A stretch of DNA of 64,000 nt from Neofusicoccum parvum (taxonomy: Eukaryota; Ascomycota; Dothideomycetes; Botryosphaeriales; Botryosphaeriaceae): assembly GCA_020912385.1 (NCBI GenBank), contig CP087206.1, forward strand, positions 2,852,001 to 2,916,000, read 5' to 3'. Below, piece after piece: positions 33,181 through 44,049 of this stretch. The position numbers and the translations under genes are program-made. The stretch's first letter is position 1; each line of letters begins with the position of its first letter. Under the pieces are notes generated by a model, which saw only the letters and a list, made by a program, of their open reading frames with translations, did not search any database and had not been told where the DNA came from.

Positions 33181-33805
33181 GGTGATGGCACGATCACGCA
33201 AAGTCACTAGCAGCCGCAGAAGGACGAACGAGTACAGCCCAAGGCACAAGCGAAGGCGGGCGAGGTAGGCTGGCCGAAAGAGAGGGTGGTGAGGTAGCTG
33301 GACAAGCGGCGGAGGCGACGGGGGTCCGACCGCATCGATACGACGCGCTAGCGCACACGCGAAGTCAGGTGGCAAATCAAAGACGCGCCCCTGCACTTTC
33401 ACCAAAAGAGGCAGCATCTCTGCAGATCGGTTGGTCTCACTCGAAACTCGTCGCTGGCTTTCGAAATAATTCACAAAGTATGGATGGCTCCCATTTGCAT
33501 GCTGTCTAATTGACCATATTTTTGGATCCAGCGCTTAGCCATCGCGCTTTTCTCGCGCCCAGCAAACCCATTTCATGTCCAACCGTGAACTTCGTTTCCC
33601 GTGTTCTGCATTTTCTTCTCCGCCTTGCATGCTGAAGCCAACCCTTCCTGTGTCGTAATCTTGACATTTTCTTGCGAACGATAATTGTATCGAGAAGAGA
33701 AACCACCATTAAACGCAATTGGACGTCAATCTTGTGTCCATATCAAGCTCGTGTCCCAGAGCAACACTGGGGATACCACATCGGAGTTGTAAGCCAATGG
33801 CTTTC
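33181..33805. other. Intergenic between RAD7 and the Stc1-like gene
   Basis: 625 bp with the RAD7 promoter and leader and the 3' end of the next minus-strand gene. No recognisable gene. Confidence 0.5.
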
Positions 33806-34918
33806 TTAGCAGCGGCGGCTGCTGGCCATGGTACCATACTCTTCGTCGCTATCTTCGTCGTCGCTTGAAGACTCATCCGCCTCCTCCTCACCCCAAGCGT
33901 CGTCCTCCTTCTCCGACTCATGCGTCGGCTTAGGCTTGAAAGCGGGGACCTTAGCCCACTTAGAGCCACTGCTGCTTGCTGGACGGTTTGTTTCCATCGA
34001 ATCGGCAATGGAGGAGGAAGCACGCGGATGGCCATACTTCATAGCATTGAAGCCGCCATAGGACGATGAGCCCCCTTTCGTCGAGGTCGATGCGGCGGAC
34101 ACAGAAGCAGCGTAACTCACTGTGCGGCCACTGACACTTCCGCTAGCGGTCGAACGGGCCCGGATGGGGCTCCATGGCGCGAAGCCACCGGAGGTAGTAG
34201 TCACCGTGTCATCGTTGTCGCCGCAGGAGAGATTGTTGAGATCGCCGATGAGGACTCCAGTTTGGGCGCTGGGGTGGAAATCTTCCCAAGTAGACTTCGC
34301 TGTGTCCATGTTGGAGTATTCTTCATCCGAAGAGAAATCTTCGTCGTCGTCTGAGTCGGAGCGAGCGAAGAACTCATCACGATAGTTGTGCTGCCCATTG
34401 ATCGGCTCGGTATCCAACTGCTCCTTCATGCAGTCGTTGCACCTCTACACCTCGAGCGTCAGTCATTTGTTGTTGGAATGAAAGCGTGAAACGTACTGCA
34501 TGATCAGGATCCTTGCGCTGGGCCTTCGCAAAGTCCTCAAGCCCTTTGTCCTTCTCACACACGAAGCACTTGAGCTCCATGACTTGGCCGGGCACGCAGA
34601 GGGTACACTGAGAGGTGTATTGCTTTGGACCATTGCTGCGAATCTTCTCACGGAGGTCGTTCAGACGCTTTTTGGAGTAGTTGGTGTGGCCTTTCCATTT
34701 GTTGCAGCGGTCGCAACGGATTCTGCGGGTAGCGATATTAGCAAGCATGTGGCCGGAGTGAAGGAGCGCAATGTCTTACTTGTCCGGAAGGCGAATGTTC
34801 TTGAGGCTTGCGGGCGAAGAACTGTTAGCAACCTTGGCCTGCACATGATCGGGATCTTGGTGACGGACCTCTCTGCGGTGATGTCGGGATTCTTGTAGTA
34901 GCGACCGTAGCCTGGCAT
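33806..34918 (-). CDS. Stc1-domain zinc-finger protein (RNAi/heterochromatin adaptor family)
   Basis: Four exons on the minus strand: 34918-34869, 34821-34780, 34722-34497 and 34444-33806, giving 318 aa. Splicing yields MPGYGRYYKNPDITAESSSP followed by ASLKNIRLPDKIRCDRC. The Stc1 domain has two zinc-finger-like halves: CDRCNKWKGHTNYSKK...CTLC, and then LKCFVCEKDKGLEDFAKAQR plus KDPDHARCNDC, with the Cys pairs in place. The C-terminal half is disordered, with acidic stretches (SDSDDDEDFSSDEE, EEEADESSSDDEDSDEE) and Ser/Gly-rich parts. Known: in fission yeast Stc1 links the RITS/Argonaute complex to the CLRC H3K9 methyltransferase. In filamentous ascomycetes the domain is widespread but the function is mostly untested, so adaptor function here is inference. 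The 47-bp first intron has its branch site very close to the acceptor (CTAACAG), which is tight but gives the only sensible reading. Confidence 0.85.
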
Positions 34919-35966
34919 TCTGGCGCTATGTCTTCAGATGGACTTGTGCGGGATGTGAGGAAGCAGGCCGGACGGATCGACGTGGTGTTCTGAGCGAGTT
35001 ATTTATCAATTCAACGGCCGTGCTTGTGCTGGTAGACTGGGTTGGTGGTTGAAGAAGAGAGGAGAGAAAGAGGCGCAGAGGCGACTTTTATCTCTGGAGG
35101 CGCGTACCCGCCCTCCAGGTCCGGTGCCAGCGAAACAGGCAGCCAGGGCCCGTCAGTTGACACAGGAAAGGAAAGCACCCGTGCTGGAAGGCAGCGACCA
35201 TTTCCTCGCCTGCTGGCATTGTCCCAACAACTGCAGCGGGAAAGGCACGTGCAAGCCTGAGGTCTGCAGCTATCTCGCATGTCCAGCCGCGAGGCACCAT
35301 CACCAGATGGTGGTCCCGCCGTTTGTCTGCTCTGCAACGAGCCGCCATGGCCCCACGTGGCAGGGCGACGCTGTGCGGGCCGCGAAACAACAGGCAAGCT
35401 GCATAACACCACAAACGAAGTTCTGCGCAGAGTGCACCCGATAGCCGATGGCGAAAAGCACGGTGTCTCTGATGTCAGAAGGGTGCGGATTGCAGAGGCA
35501 GAGTGCGGGAGCTGGTTCAATTTCCACACTCTGGGGAAGGATCGCGCCGGAGCGGAAGCGCCCACGCAATCCCCCGCATCAGGCCCCGCGAGTAATGCGG
35601 TGCGTCAGCCGCATCAACGCTTCCCGCTCTGCTGCTGGTACTTTGCCGCGCTTATGTGCTGCCCGGCTGAAGCCACGCTTGGCGCCCTTGGTCCACTTCC
35701 TCCCCCGCTGGTCTGTTTCAGGGCTGGATCTGCCGCCTCAACCAGAGACCCCACCATTTGTCTCGCTGCCCCGCGATCCCACCTGCCGAGGGGGTTGTCG
35801 GGTGCTGCACGTGGGCCTGTAGATATGGCCTTAAGATAGCCGCCATGCTGCCAATCTCCTTCTCTCCCTCACTTATCTTCTCCCCAGCCTCCGCGCTCTA
35901 TACCTTCGCCTACGCCTGTCCGGACCCCCAAGCACAATTCCAACTACAAATTCCGCCACCAACACC
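34919..35966. promoter_or_regulatory. Divergent intergenic region
   Basis: 1.05 kb between the divergent starts of the Stc1-like gene and the alcohol dehydrogenase gene. ORFs here (e.g. 35279-35839) overlap on both strands and show no domain. CTCTATACC at about 35896-35904 is a weak TATA-like site 60-70 bp before the dehydrogenase ATG. Confidence 0.4.
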
Positions 35967-37680
35967 ATGGCTGCCCCCGAAATCCCCAAGAAATACAAGG
36001 CCGTCATCTACGACAAGCCCGGCACCCTTTCCACCAAAGTCGTTGAGCTGGACACGCCTGAGCCCGGCCCAGGCGAGGTTTTGATCAACCTGTACGCGAG
36101 AACCCCGCAGAGACGCCGGATCCCCTCTTCTTACTCATCCTACCTATAGGTCGCATTCCGGCGTTTGTCACTCAGACTTCGGTATTATGATGAACAGGTG
36201 AGACCCCACGCCTGCCGTGCCACCGCATCAGCAGCCTTCTGATTTTTACTCCCTCTCCAGTTGGTCCCAGCTTCCCTTCCCCACGTCCGAGGGCCAGGTC
36301 GGAGGCCATGAAGGTAACCCCACACTATCAGCGGCTCGTCCCGAGGCTTTATTGAACAACGTGTAGGTGTTGGGACCATTGTCAAGATGGGCCCAGGTGC
36401 GGAGACGGCTGCAGTCAAGGTAACAGAATATCTGGAAGTCCAAGATACCCCAGCTCACGTGGACGTAGGTTGGTGACCGCGTGGGCATCAAATGGCTCAG
36501 CGGAATCTGCGGGTCTTGTGGTGAGTAGAGACAGCTCAGTCTTCATCTGAAGTCCTCGCTCATAGCTCAAAGCCCCCTGTCTTGCTGGAATGGATGGCCA
36601 GTGCATGAACCAAGTATGGCCTTTCCTGATTGAGAACCACATACGTGTGTGCTGACTGCGGGGCAGAAAATCAGTGGCTACTACACTCCGGGTACTTTCC
36701 AAGTTAGCCAACCAGAATCATTCTCCCTCTCGAAGTCTCTTGGCTGATAGCGTCGACAGCAATATGTCTTGGGTCCGGCGAATTACGTTACTCCTGTAAG
36801 TTTTCACAATTCACCCAATGGTCATTCTCCCCGACTTACGAATATTCCCAGATCCCAGATGGCCTTGACAGTGCCTCAGCAGCTCCCATGCTCTGCGCTG
36901 GTGTGACCACCTACTCAGCTCTACGCAAGTGCAATGCCCAGAGCGGTGACTCTGTTGTTCTTCTTGGTATGCCAGATCTGCATCTCTTCTGCTTCCACTC
37001 CATTGCATTCTCCCCGTCAGCGTCTTCAGAACGCATGAGAATGCTCGATCCCCATCAACGATGTCCTTCACAACGGTCATGTCTTCCAATCTGCCCTCTC
37101 ACGCCCATCCCTTCCCAATCCACCCAACCTCTCACCACTAACACTCCCCACCCCAGGCGCCGGCGGCGGTCTCGGCCACATCGCCGTCCAGCTCGGCTCC
37201 CGCGGCATGGGCTACCGCGTCATCGGCGTCGACGCCGACGCGAAGGAAGAGCTCGTCCTCTCCTCGGGCGCGGAGCACTTCGTCCCGCTCTCGGCCGGCA
37301 AGGCCATCCCGGACAAGGTCAAGGAGCTGACCGGCGGGCTGGGCGCGCACGCCGTCGTCGTGCTGACCGCCGCCAACGGCGCCTACGCCCAGGCCGTCGA
37401 CATGCTGCGCTTCGGCGGCACCCTGGTGGCCGTCGGCATCCCGGAGGGCGAGCCCGTCGCCATTGCCGGCGCGATGCCGCAGACCCTGGTCGCGAAGGCG
37501 CTGAAGATCGTGGGCGTGGCGGTGGGCGACCGGAGGGAGGCGATTGAGACGATGGATTTTGCTAGGCGGGGGATAGTGAAGAGCCACCATCGGGTGGAGA
37601 AGATGGATGCGCTGACGGCAGTGTTTGAGGAGATGGAAGGGGGGAAGTTGCAGGGGAGGGTTGTATTGGATCTTTCATAG
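35967..37680 (+). CDS. Zinc-dependent alcohol dehydrogenase (medium-chain, yeast ADH type)
   Basis: Ten exons: 35967-36091, 36150-36197, 36261-36313, 36367-36419, 36469-36520, 36573-36613, 36667-36702, 36760-36795, 36852-36966 and 37157-37680, giving 360 aa, a normal length for the family. Seen: GVCHSDFG with C48, GGHEGVG with H74/E75, and C163 in PMLCAGVTT as catalytic zinc ligands. C107-x2-C110-x2-C113-x7-C121 matches the structural zinc site with exactly the yeast ADH1 spacing. GAGGGLGHIAVQLG is the Rossmann NAD-binding loop, followed by VIGVDAD (Asp at the strand end, hence NAD rather than NADP). No targeting peptide, so cytosolic. Reaction: reversible oxidation of alcohol to aldehyde; ethanol is likely but not provable. 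The 5' half is chopped into exons of 36-53 nt. The acceptor at 36572 was chosen because it restores the zinc spacing. Confidence 0.92.
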
Positions 37681-39497
37681 AGAGATGGCTTCTTCAGAGG
37701 GAAGTCAGCATATGGCGAATTGCGGGGACAGTGTTGTTTGAGAGGGCATGAGGCACGAAATGTGAACTTCTTAGCGTCTTTTGGAGTTGTTGTCTTTCTG
37801 ATGGAAAGCGATGGCTTGGTAAACTGATATTGTCTCAGGACTTGTTTCGACATTCACGAATTTATTCTCGAGATTTTTCTGTGAATATGATGCAGTGGTT
37901 GAACTGTTTCTGAACACATGATGTATGTACATACCTGTTCACGTGATCGCACTCACACTAAATGACGATGGGTCTGACTAGCCACGCAGAACAGCTCTTC
38001 TAAGCCCGTCAGCCCCCTGACCACGACACGGGAAATGTGACCCCAAAAATAGTATGAGATGCGGAAGGGAAGAGGATCCGAGATAGCCGTTGAAAGGCCG
38101 TCCTTTAGCACGGCAAGCATCCCCGGTATCATCGACCAAGCCACCACCGCAAAAAGAAATCAACCACCAAAGCCACCACTCCCCACAAACCAAGCCAATA
38201 ATGGCGTTACCAAAATTTCCTCTCTCGTCCCGCGATTTCCTCATCCCGCAACCTGCTACGTGACTCGACGGCAAAACCTGCTCATTCAACCACCTCATTC
38301 GACTAAAGCGAGCGTACAAACCGCCGACCGGGGATTTCTTATTGCACCAGGCTCCGGCTCAACCCAGGAACCGTTTCCCAGACGGGAAGACGTGTGAATT
38401 TAAGGTAAGCTGCATAATATCGATTATCAAAAAGGTTGTGCCTGTCTGGCTGAAACTCTCAGGCGGCCCATCGAATTGGCCCTGCAGATTGATTGTCGGA
38501 GCGATTCAGGAAACAACAGACGCAAAATGCCCGGTCAGAAACGCTAAACTCCGCAAACCTTACTGGATGGAGACCCTGGATCGAAAGTTTTCTGACCCAA
38601 AAAAAAAGTAGAGCTTCCATACTGACACTGCAATTTCCCTTGCGTGGTTGTTTCCAGGCAAGAATCGGCTTGCGAGAAAACAGATATGCCAAGCAGTCTT
38701 GTGCATTTTCACGTCCATCGCACCATCAGTGAATGTTCGAAACGAAAGACCCTAATCCATTCCCATGATTCTAGAAGAAAGCATTCTGGAGTTTCGTTTG
38801 TTTTGGCCCATGCATGCATTCCATGCACCCTATACTACACAGAAGAAGACTTTCTGGTCCTTCTTCCAACTTTTCACCACCACATTCCAATTAATCCGAA
38901 AATTCTCAGCTGGTTGGCCCTAGACTCCCCTCACTCCTCGCGTCATTCTTGCAATGGAAGAAGTGAAAGTGATTGAAGGGAATCAAAGTGACAGAAAAGA
39001 AGAGCGCCGAATAAAAACAGAGGAATTGCCTATTCTTTCCCCGTTCAATCCGACCAAAAAGAAAAGTTGGAAAATCTCAGTCACCGACCAAAATAAGTGA
39101 GTCTTGACCAAAAAAGTTGGCCTTATCCGTCCAAGAAAAGGGAGTTCCGTCCTAGTCATCCAGAATGTCCCGGGCCGTTCCATCATGACCTCGTAATAGG
39201 AAAAGCGGACAACGCGCAAAACCTGAAAGCAAAAAAGTGAAAGCCGTGCTCCAAGGCCAACTGCAATCTGATCCATAGTTTCGTGGTGTCAAAAAAATAA
39301 GATACCAGAGAAGAAAAAATATGAATATGGGAGCGGGTATATGTGATTTGTGCATTGTATGATTCAGGATGGTCATCGCTGACAAACAAGAGGAAAAGGT
39401 AAATGCGGATCTAGTGTCATGAGAGCACGACGAGATCCAGCTCGTCGAATGGAAAGTGTTCAAGCGAGCGAGTAGAATGCGACCAGTTGGAATGCCA
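37681..39497. other. Convergent spacer, 1.8 kb, no supported gene
   Basis: Between the stops of the dehydrogenase (+) and the DUF7514-like gene (-). AT-richer with several A runs (e.g. 38598-38606). No frame with a recognisable domain and no repeat ends seen. Confidence 0.45.
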
Positions 39498-41566
39498 TCA
39501 TGTATACCTCGGAGGAGGTGGTGGGTAGCCCCCGTATGGGCTTGCGCCGTATGACGCAGCAGTGGCTCCATTGGCCCTGTTCCGGTAGTATTCGCTGTCT
39601 TCATAGATGCTATTGTGCCTTGCCTGGGAGCCAGGGATGTAACTGCTGTTGCGGTGTCCATTCATGTCGGCCCACTCATTCTTGGCAAATTGCGTACGGG
39701 TTGCTGAACGTGGTGCGGTGTTGTCATCATCACCAGGCTCGCTGTAGATGTTGCTGGCATAATATGATTGGGGAATGTCACCGACATTGTTCGGCTCAGA
39801 CCGGGTACCATATCCATTGGAGGCGCTGAACGAGGGGCTGCGCCGTCGTGATCCATGGAAGTTGGAGCCAGTCCGGTATTGTCTTGTTTGCGTTGTGCTG
39901 GGAGGATACTCAGTGTTGCTGGTGGTCCGGTAGATGCCGTTCGTGCCCCCGGATGCGTTAGAGTAAGTGCGACGGATCCGCGACGGGGCACCAGAATCGG
40001 GAGGTGCACTTCCGCTTGTTGCTCCTGTTACCGGAGTGGCGGCACTGCTGGCTTGCCTACTGGACGAGAAATCCTCGTAGCGCTTGCCGGTACCCTCCCG
40101 TGCAACGTATGGCTTGCGTTCACGTTCGATCGGTACCGCAACTGGCTCGTTATCGGAATCTGACGCAATTGCTGTCTCCCTGGCCTCTGCATGATAGGAT
40201 GGATAGGAAGGCTGTTGTGCAGGAGGTTGTGTAGGAGGTGGAGGGGGAAAGGTGGGAGTCCGGATGGTGATCTTTCCGCTGGAGCAAATCGCAGCGGCGC
40301 ACCGCTGCCGCGTCTGGAGATTTGCGATTCTCGGGAAGAGTCGCCGGGGAAGTTCTTTGGGGAAACGCTCCTTGATGTCGTCGGCGTTGCTGATGGGCAT
40401 GTGCATCACAGCCTTAGCCAAGCGCGCAAACTCGATGTCGGGATGTCCTTGGATCATCAACGTCATCCACATCCTGAAGCCTGCAGGTGTCAATGCAGGA
40501 GTGTTCGGAACTTCGTCGGTCTTCTCCTGGACTAGGTGGTGCGAGCAACGCAGATCTCTGTACATCTTCGAGATAGCCGAGTTTGACAGAGTTCCGAAGA
40601 TAGCTACTCGGGTCAGCCTTGACTTCTGAAGCGTTATACGTCAGACTTACTGCTCCATGGATAAATCTCGTCCTGGGTGCGGGTATCCTCGTAGAACTTG
40701 CGCATTTTTGCCGGGGTCACCACAAGCGTGTGCTTTGGCTCGTAATCGTCGATCTGCAAGTAGAGAGGTCAGCAGTGACACGAGACGATCTACGCAGTGA
40801 CGCATACCAGGTGGAGCGCGAGGCCACGTAGGAACTGGCTCAGCCTCGGTGTGGGCTGACCGTCGGCGTCGAACAGCTGCCGCCATGTTTTCTCAATGGC
40901 CGTCTCCTCGACGTCGGTGAGGTGCCGCTGCACTTGGGGCCGTAGCGGGTGTTGCGCATGGGCGCTGGTGTTGCTGTGCTGCGACGCGGAGCCGTATTGC
41001 GAACCGTGGTCCGATGCGACCGATGACGTCGTACGTGTACCACCGAGCTTTGGCGCTGGGCCGTCCCGCTCTCTGCCATCAGTCCTAAAGTAAGGGTCCT
41101 GCGCCGGCGGCTCGGGCGAGTTTGAGCCTCCGGTCGAGTAGACGCTCTCGTGCCGGGTGGGAGATGGTGGCGTGTAGACGTCGCGAGGCGGGAACGAGGC
41201 GGTCGCGGACGTTGCAGGCGACTCCGGCGGGTATGGGTGCTTAACCGATGGCTGATTCTGCGAGGGCAGCTGGCCTGTCGACTTCAATGTGTCGATGACC
41301 TGCTTTCTCACCTCTTCGGTTATCTGTGCCACAAGATCCGGGTCGAGTGTGTTGGCGGTGCCGGACTTGTCGAATGCATTGTTGACGGCCTCGTAGACGG
41401 GCTGGCCCTGCTGCGAGCTCTGCGAGCGGTCCCCCGACGACGAGCGCGAGGTGCGCGGGCGTGCAGAGGCCGAATAGGATGAAGCGGACGACGGCTGGGT
41501 CGAAGACTCGAGGTAAGCCTCGCGCGGCGAGGGCGGCTGGTCGGCGTTGCGGTAGTCGTATGCCAT
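39498..41566 (-). CDS. DUF7514-like fungal protein with long disordered flanks
   Basis: Three exons on the minus strand: 41566-40808, 40753-40651 and 40603-39498, giving 655 aa. The central folded domain runs from about residue 230 to 370: EKTWRQLFDADGQPTPRLSQ, FLRGLALHLIDDYEPKHTLV, TPAKMRKFYED, YPWSTIF, MYRDLRCSHHLVQEKTDEVP, LTPAGFRMWMTLMIQGHPDI and RFPKELPRRLFP. I recall this as the domain now called DUF7514, common in Pezizomycotina and of unknown function. The N-terminal 220 residues and the C-terminal 280 are low-complexity (S/P/Q/Y-rich, ending in GGYPPPPPRYT), suggesting a scaffold-like, largely disordered protein. No catalytic motif, membrane segment or signal peptide is visible. The start is the only ATG in frame with a good context (ACCATGG). 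Confidence 0.85.
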
Positions 41567-44049
41567 GGTGGGCCGCTGCCGCACCGGTCGCGGCCTGCTT
41601 ATGCTGTCGCTCGTCGTGCAGGCGTAATCGCCAAAAAGGGCACAGGTTCGTGGTTGGTGTGGATGACGGCGGGCGTCACATCACGTTGCGCGCATGGACT
41701 GTATGCACGGCGAGGCTGAACGGGAAGTTGGGTCGAGAGGAGGGAGAGGTGCGCCGAGGCGGGGTGATCTGGCAGGGTCTGTATGTATAGTGGCCGATGG
41801 ACTCAGCCTTGCGCCCGACGCAGCGGCCAGCACGACGGCTCCGGGGGGCTGGACAGGCTGTCTTCTGATGGGTCGACCGGTCAAGCTGGCTGTTGGTTGC
41901 GAACGCACGACGGTCGTTGTGTAGGGCAGCAGCGCAGGCGCGGGCGCAGTTGGGTTGGAGGCGTTGGCGTGGATGCTCTGTTATACCAAGCGACAGGGAA
42001 GGTGGATAGAAACATGGAAAGACGCTCCTGGCTCATTCCCGCCAGCCTCCCGCGCCAGACCCAGAGTGCAGCACATTAAGAATCTTGTTCTCCACGCTGC
42101 GGGCCAACCGGCCGCGTGCGTCATCTCCAGAGCACACGGGATGGCGGCCACACCCGCCAAACATGGCCCCGTCACCCCGTCACAACCCGCAAATCACCGT
42201 CGAATGCGGCATCGCGGCCTCGTCCAAGGCTTGACAGGCACGCGCCGCCGCCGGTCAGCCTGCGCATCATCATTCTTGCCCATGCTACCGGACGCTCTAG
42301 GTGACCCGAGAACCGCGCCCTCACTGCTCCATGTGGCACTAGCCCGTCCGCGGCTGTTTAAATAGACCACGGCATCCTTCCTTAGGTTGGCCAGATCGCC
42401 CGCTGCAGGAACAGCCGGCTGTGCTCGATGGCACGCGAAACTGGTTGCGCTGCTCCGCGGCATTGTCGCATCGCCTCTGGCGAGGTGGCCACTCTTCCTC
42501 GCGTCCGCCGTGCCGCTTCACGTCATAGGGTTGGCCTTGCCATTGCACGTGTTTGACACCCGTTGCCGTCGCCGGCGCGCGCGGCACGCGCCTCGAAACA
42601 TCGCGAGACGCTGGTCGAGGCTTGCTTCGCCGTCAGTGTTTGCTGCTTCGTGCCCGCGGTGCAGTCACTCCACACGCAGGGTCCTGCGGCAGCGTGCTGC
42701 CTGTCCGGGCGGGCGGATGCTTTGCGACCCTTCGAACGTTATCTCCCGCTGGACCCCTTTGGCATGCACGAGAGCGCCACGACATGGGCAGGGCCGGTAG
42801 GGACGGGTGCTGACTGGCGCGCCCGCCGAAGCCGTGCGGGTTTCGAGGGGAGCAGCCCTTGGCGCCACTGCCACTGCCTCCGCAGTGCTGCTGACGGCGT
42901 GTGGGCGGCGCTGCGCAACGAAAAATTTGAGTTGTTTATGAAGAAGAAACACCCGTCGAAACACAGAGGAAACAACAGGCCGCCGGACCTGGTGGCCGTG
43001 GCGAGGGCGCGTCATCAGCGAGCTCCACAGCGGCAGACAGCCTGCGCCGCTCATGGCTGCCGTGCGCCCGTGATCGCGCGGACGTGCCAGCGTTGACTCG
43101 CGCCGAGTTCCATCGCGAACGCGCCCATGGGGCATGCAACGCCCCTCGCGCCCGCGCCCGCGAATCCCGGCCGGCGCTTCTTGAGGAGAACAAGGCGAGA
43201 GCTTCGACTGCCGTCGCCCTGCGTGACTCCAAGGCGAGCATAAAGTCTGGCAGCGCGTGGTGCGTCGTGTCTGGCTGGCGGCGCCAATCTTAGCCTGCCT
43301 CAAGTGTGTTTCAGCGGGCAGCAGGGGGTCCGCGCCCGCGAATGGCAGCCCTCGCCCAGCGCGGCGCCGAAGAGCGGACATCTCAGCTGTCTCGACTTCG
43401 AGAAACAAAGCCGCCGCTCACTCCTGCGGCCTCGCGTCGTCGGCGTCGTCGTCTCCTTCTGTTGCCGCCGGCCTCTTTGTTCGTCGCTGTGTTGCACTAT
43501 TAGACGGCCGCCGCCCGACTGCGCCCCTCCCGCCACGGATCGTCTTCAGCGTGAGACCGCCCAGCATGTCCCTGTCTCACCTCTAAAATCCACTGCGCAT
43601 CCTCACAACTCGACCTCCACACAGTGCTTCGCATCCTCTGCTGAATCGCGCCGGCCCGCGATCCTTGTGCGAGCTTCCGCCCAGTGCGCCCGCCGACCTC
43701 GACTCCCGTCCGCCTGCGACCCCATCCTTGGACACCGCACCGCTCGCGGCCTGTGTGCGTCTTCACTACCGGGCACAGCATCGCCGGCCTCCTATTCGCA
43801 CCGTGTTGCTGCCTCAACAAGCCCGTATCGCTGTCCCCACCCTCGAGCACTGCTTCCGGCGACTTCCCATAAGCCTCCTCCGAACAATAAGATCGACCGC
43901 CGCAACCGCCATGCTCTTATGACGCTATTTCCCCACGCACGACCGTAATTAGGAGGAAATAGCACTTACGACACCCTCTCTCCTCGAGCGCATCCACTCC
44001 GTAATATAGTGCCGGCAGCCTCCCGAAATCAAGGGAGCACATCACCACT
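41567..44049. promoter_or_regulatory. Long divergent intergenic region
   Basis: 2.5 kb between the divergent starts of the DUF7514-like gene and the STE11-type kinase. GC-rich, with many overlapping ORFs (e.g. 42665-43408 minus, 43304-43948 plus) lacking domains. The length suggests a long 5' leader and regulatory region for the kinase; short upstream ORFs are plausible but not demonstrated. Confidence 0.4.

Noticed and set aside
34661..34918. Unspliced reading MPGYGRYYKNP...VTKIPIMC of the Stc1-like gene
   Set aside because: Crosses a GTCCGT..CTAACAG intron; only the spliced form gives SSSPASLKNIRLPDKIRCDRC, which leads correctly into the Stc1 domain.
28759..41566. Idea that oxidase, dehydrogenase and nearby genes form a secondary-metabolite cluster
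   Set aside because: No polyketide synthase, NRPS, terpene cyclase or transporter nearby; the neighbours are conserved housekeeping genes (RAD7, Stc1-like).
41567..44049. Possible small genes in the DUF7514/STE11 intergenic region
   Set aside because: Several frames of 100-250 codons, but none with a domain, consistent splicing or coding-like composition different from the surrounding GC-rich DNA.
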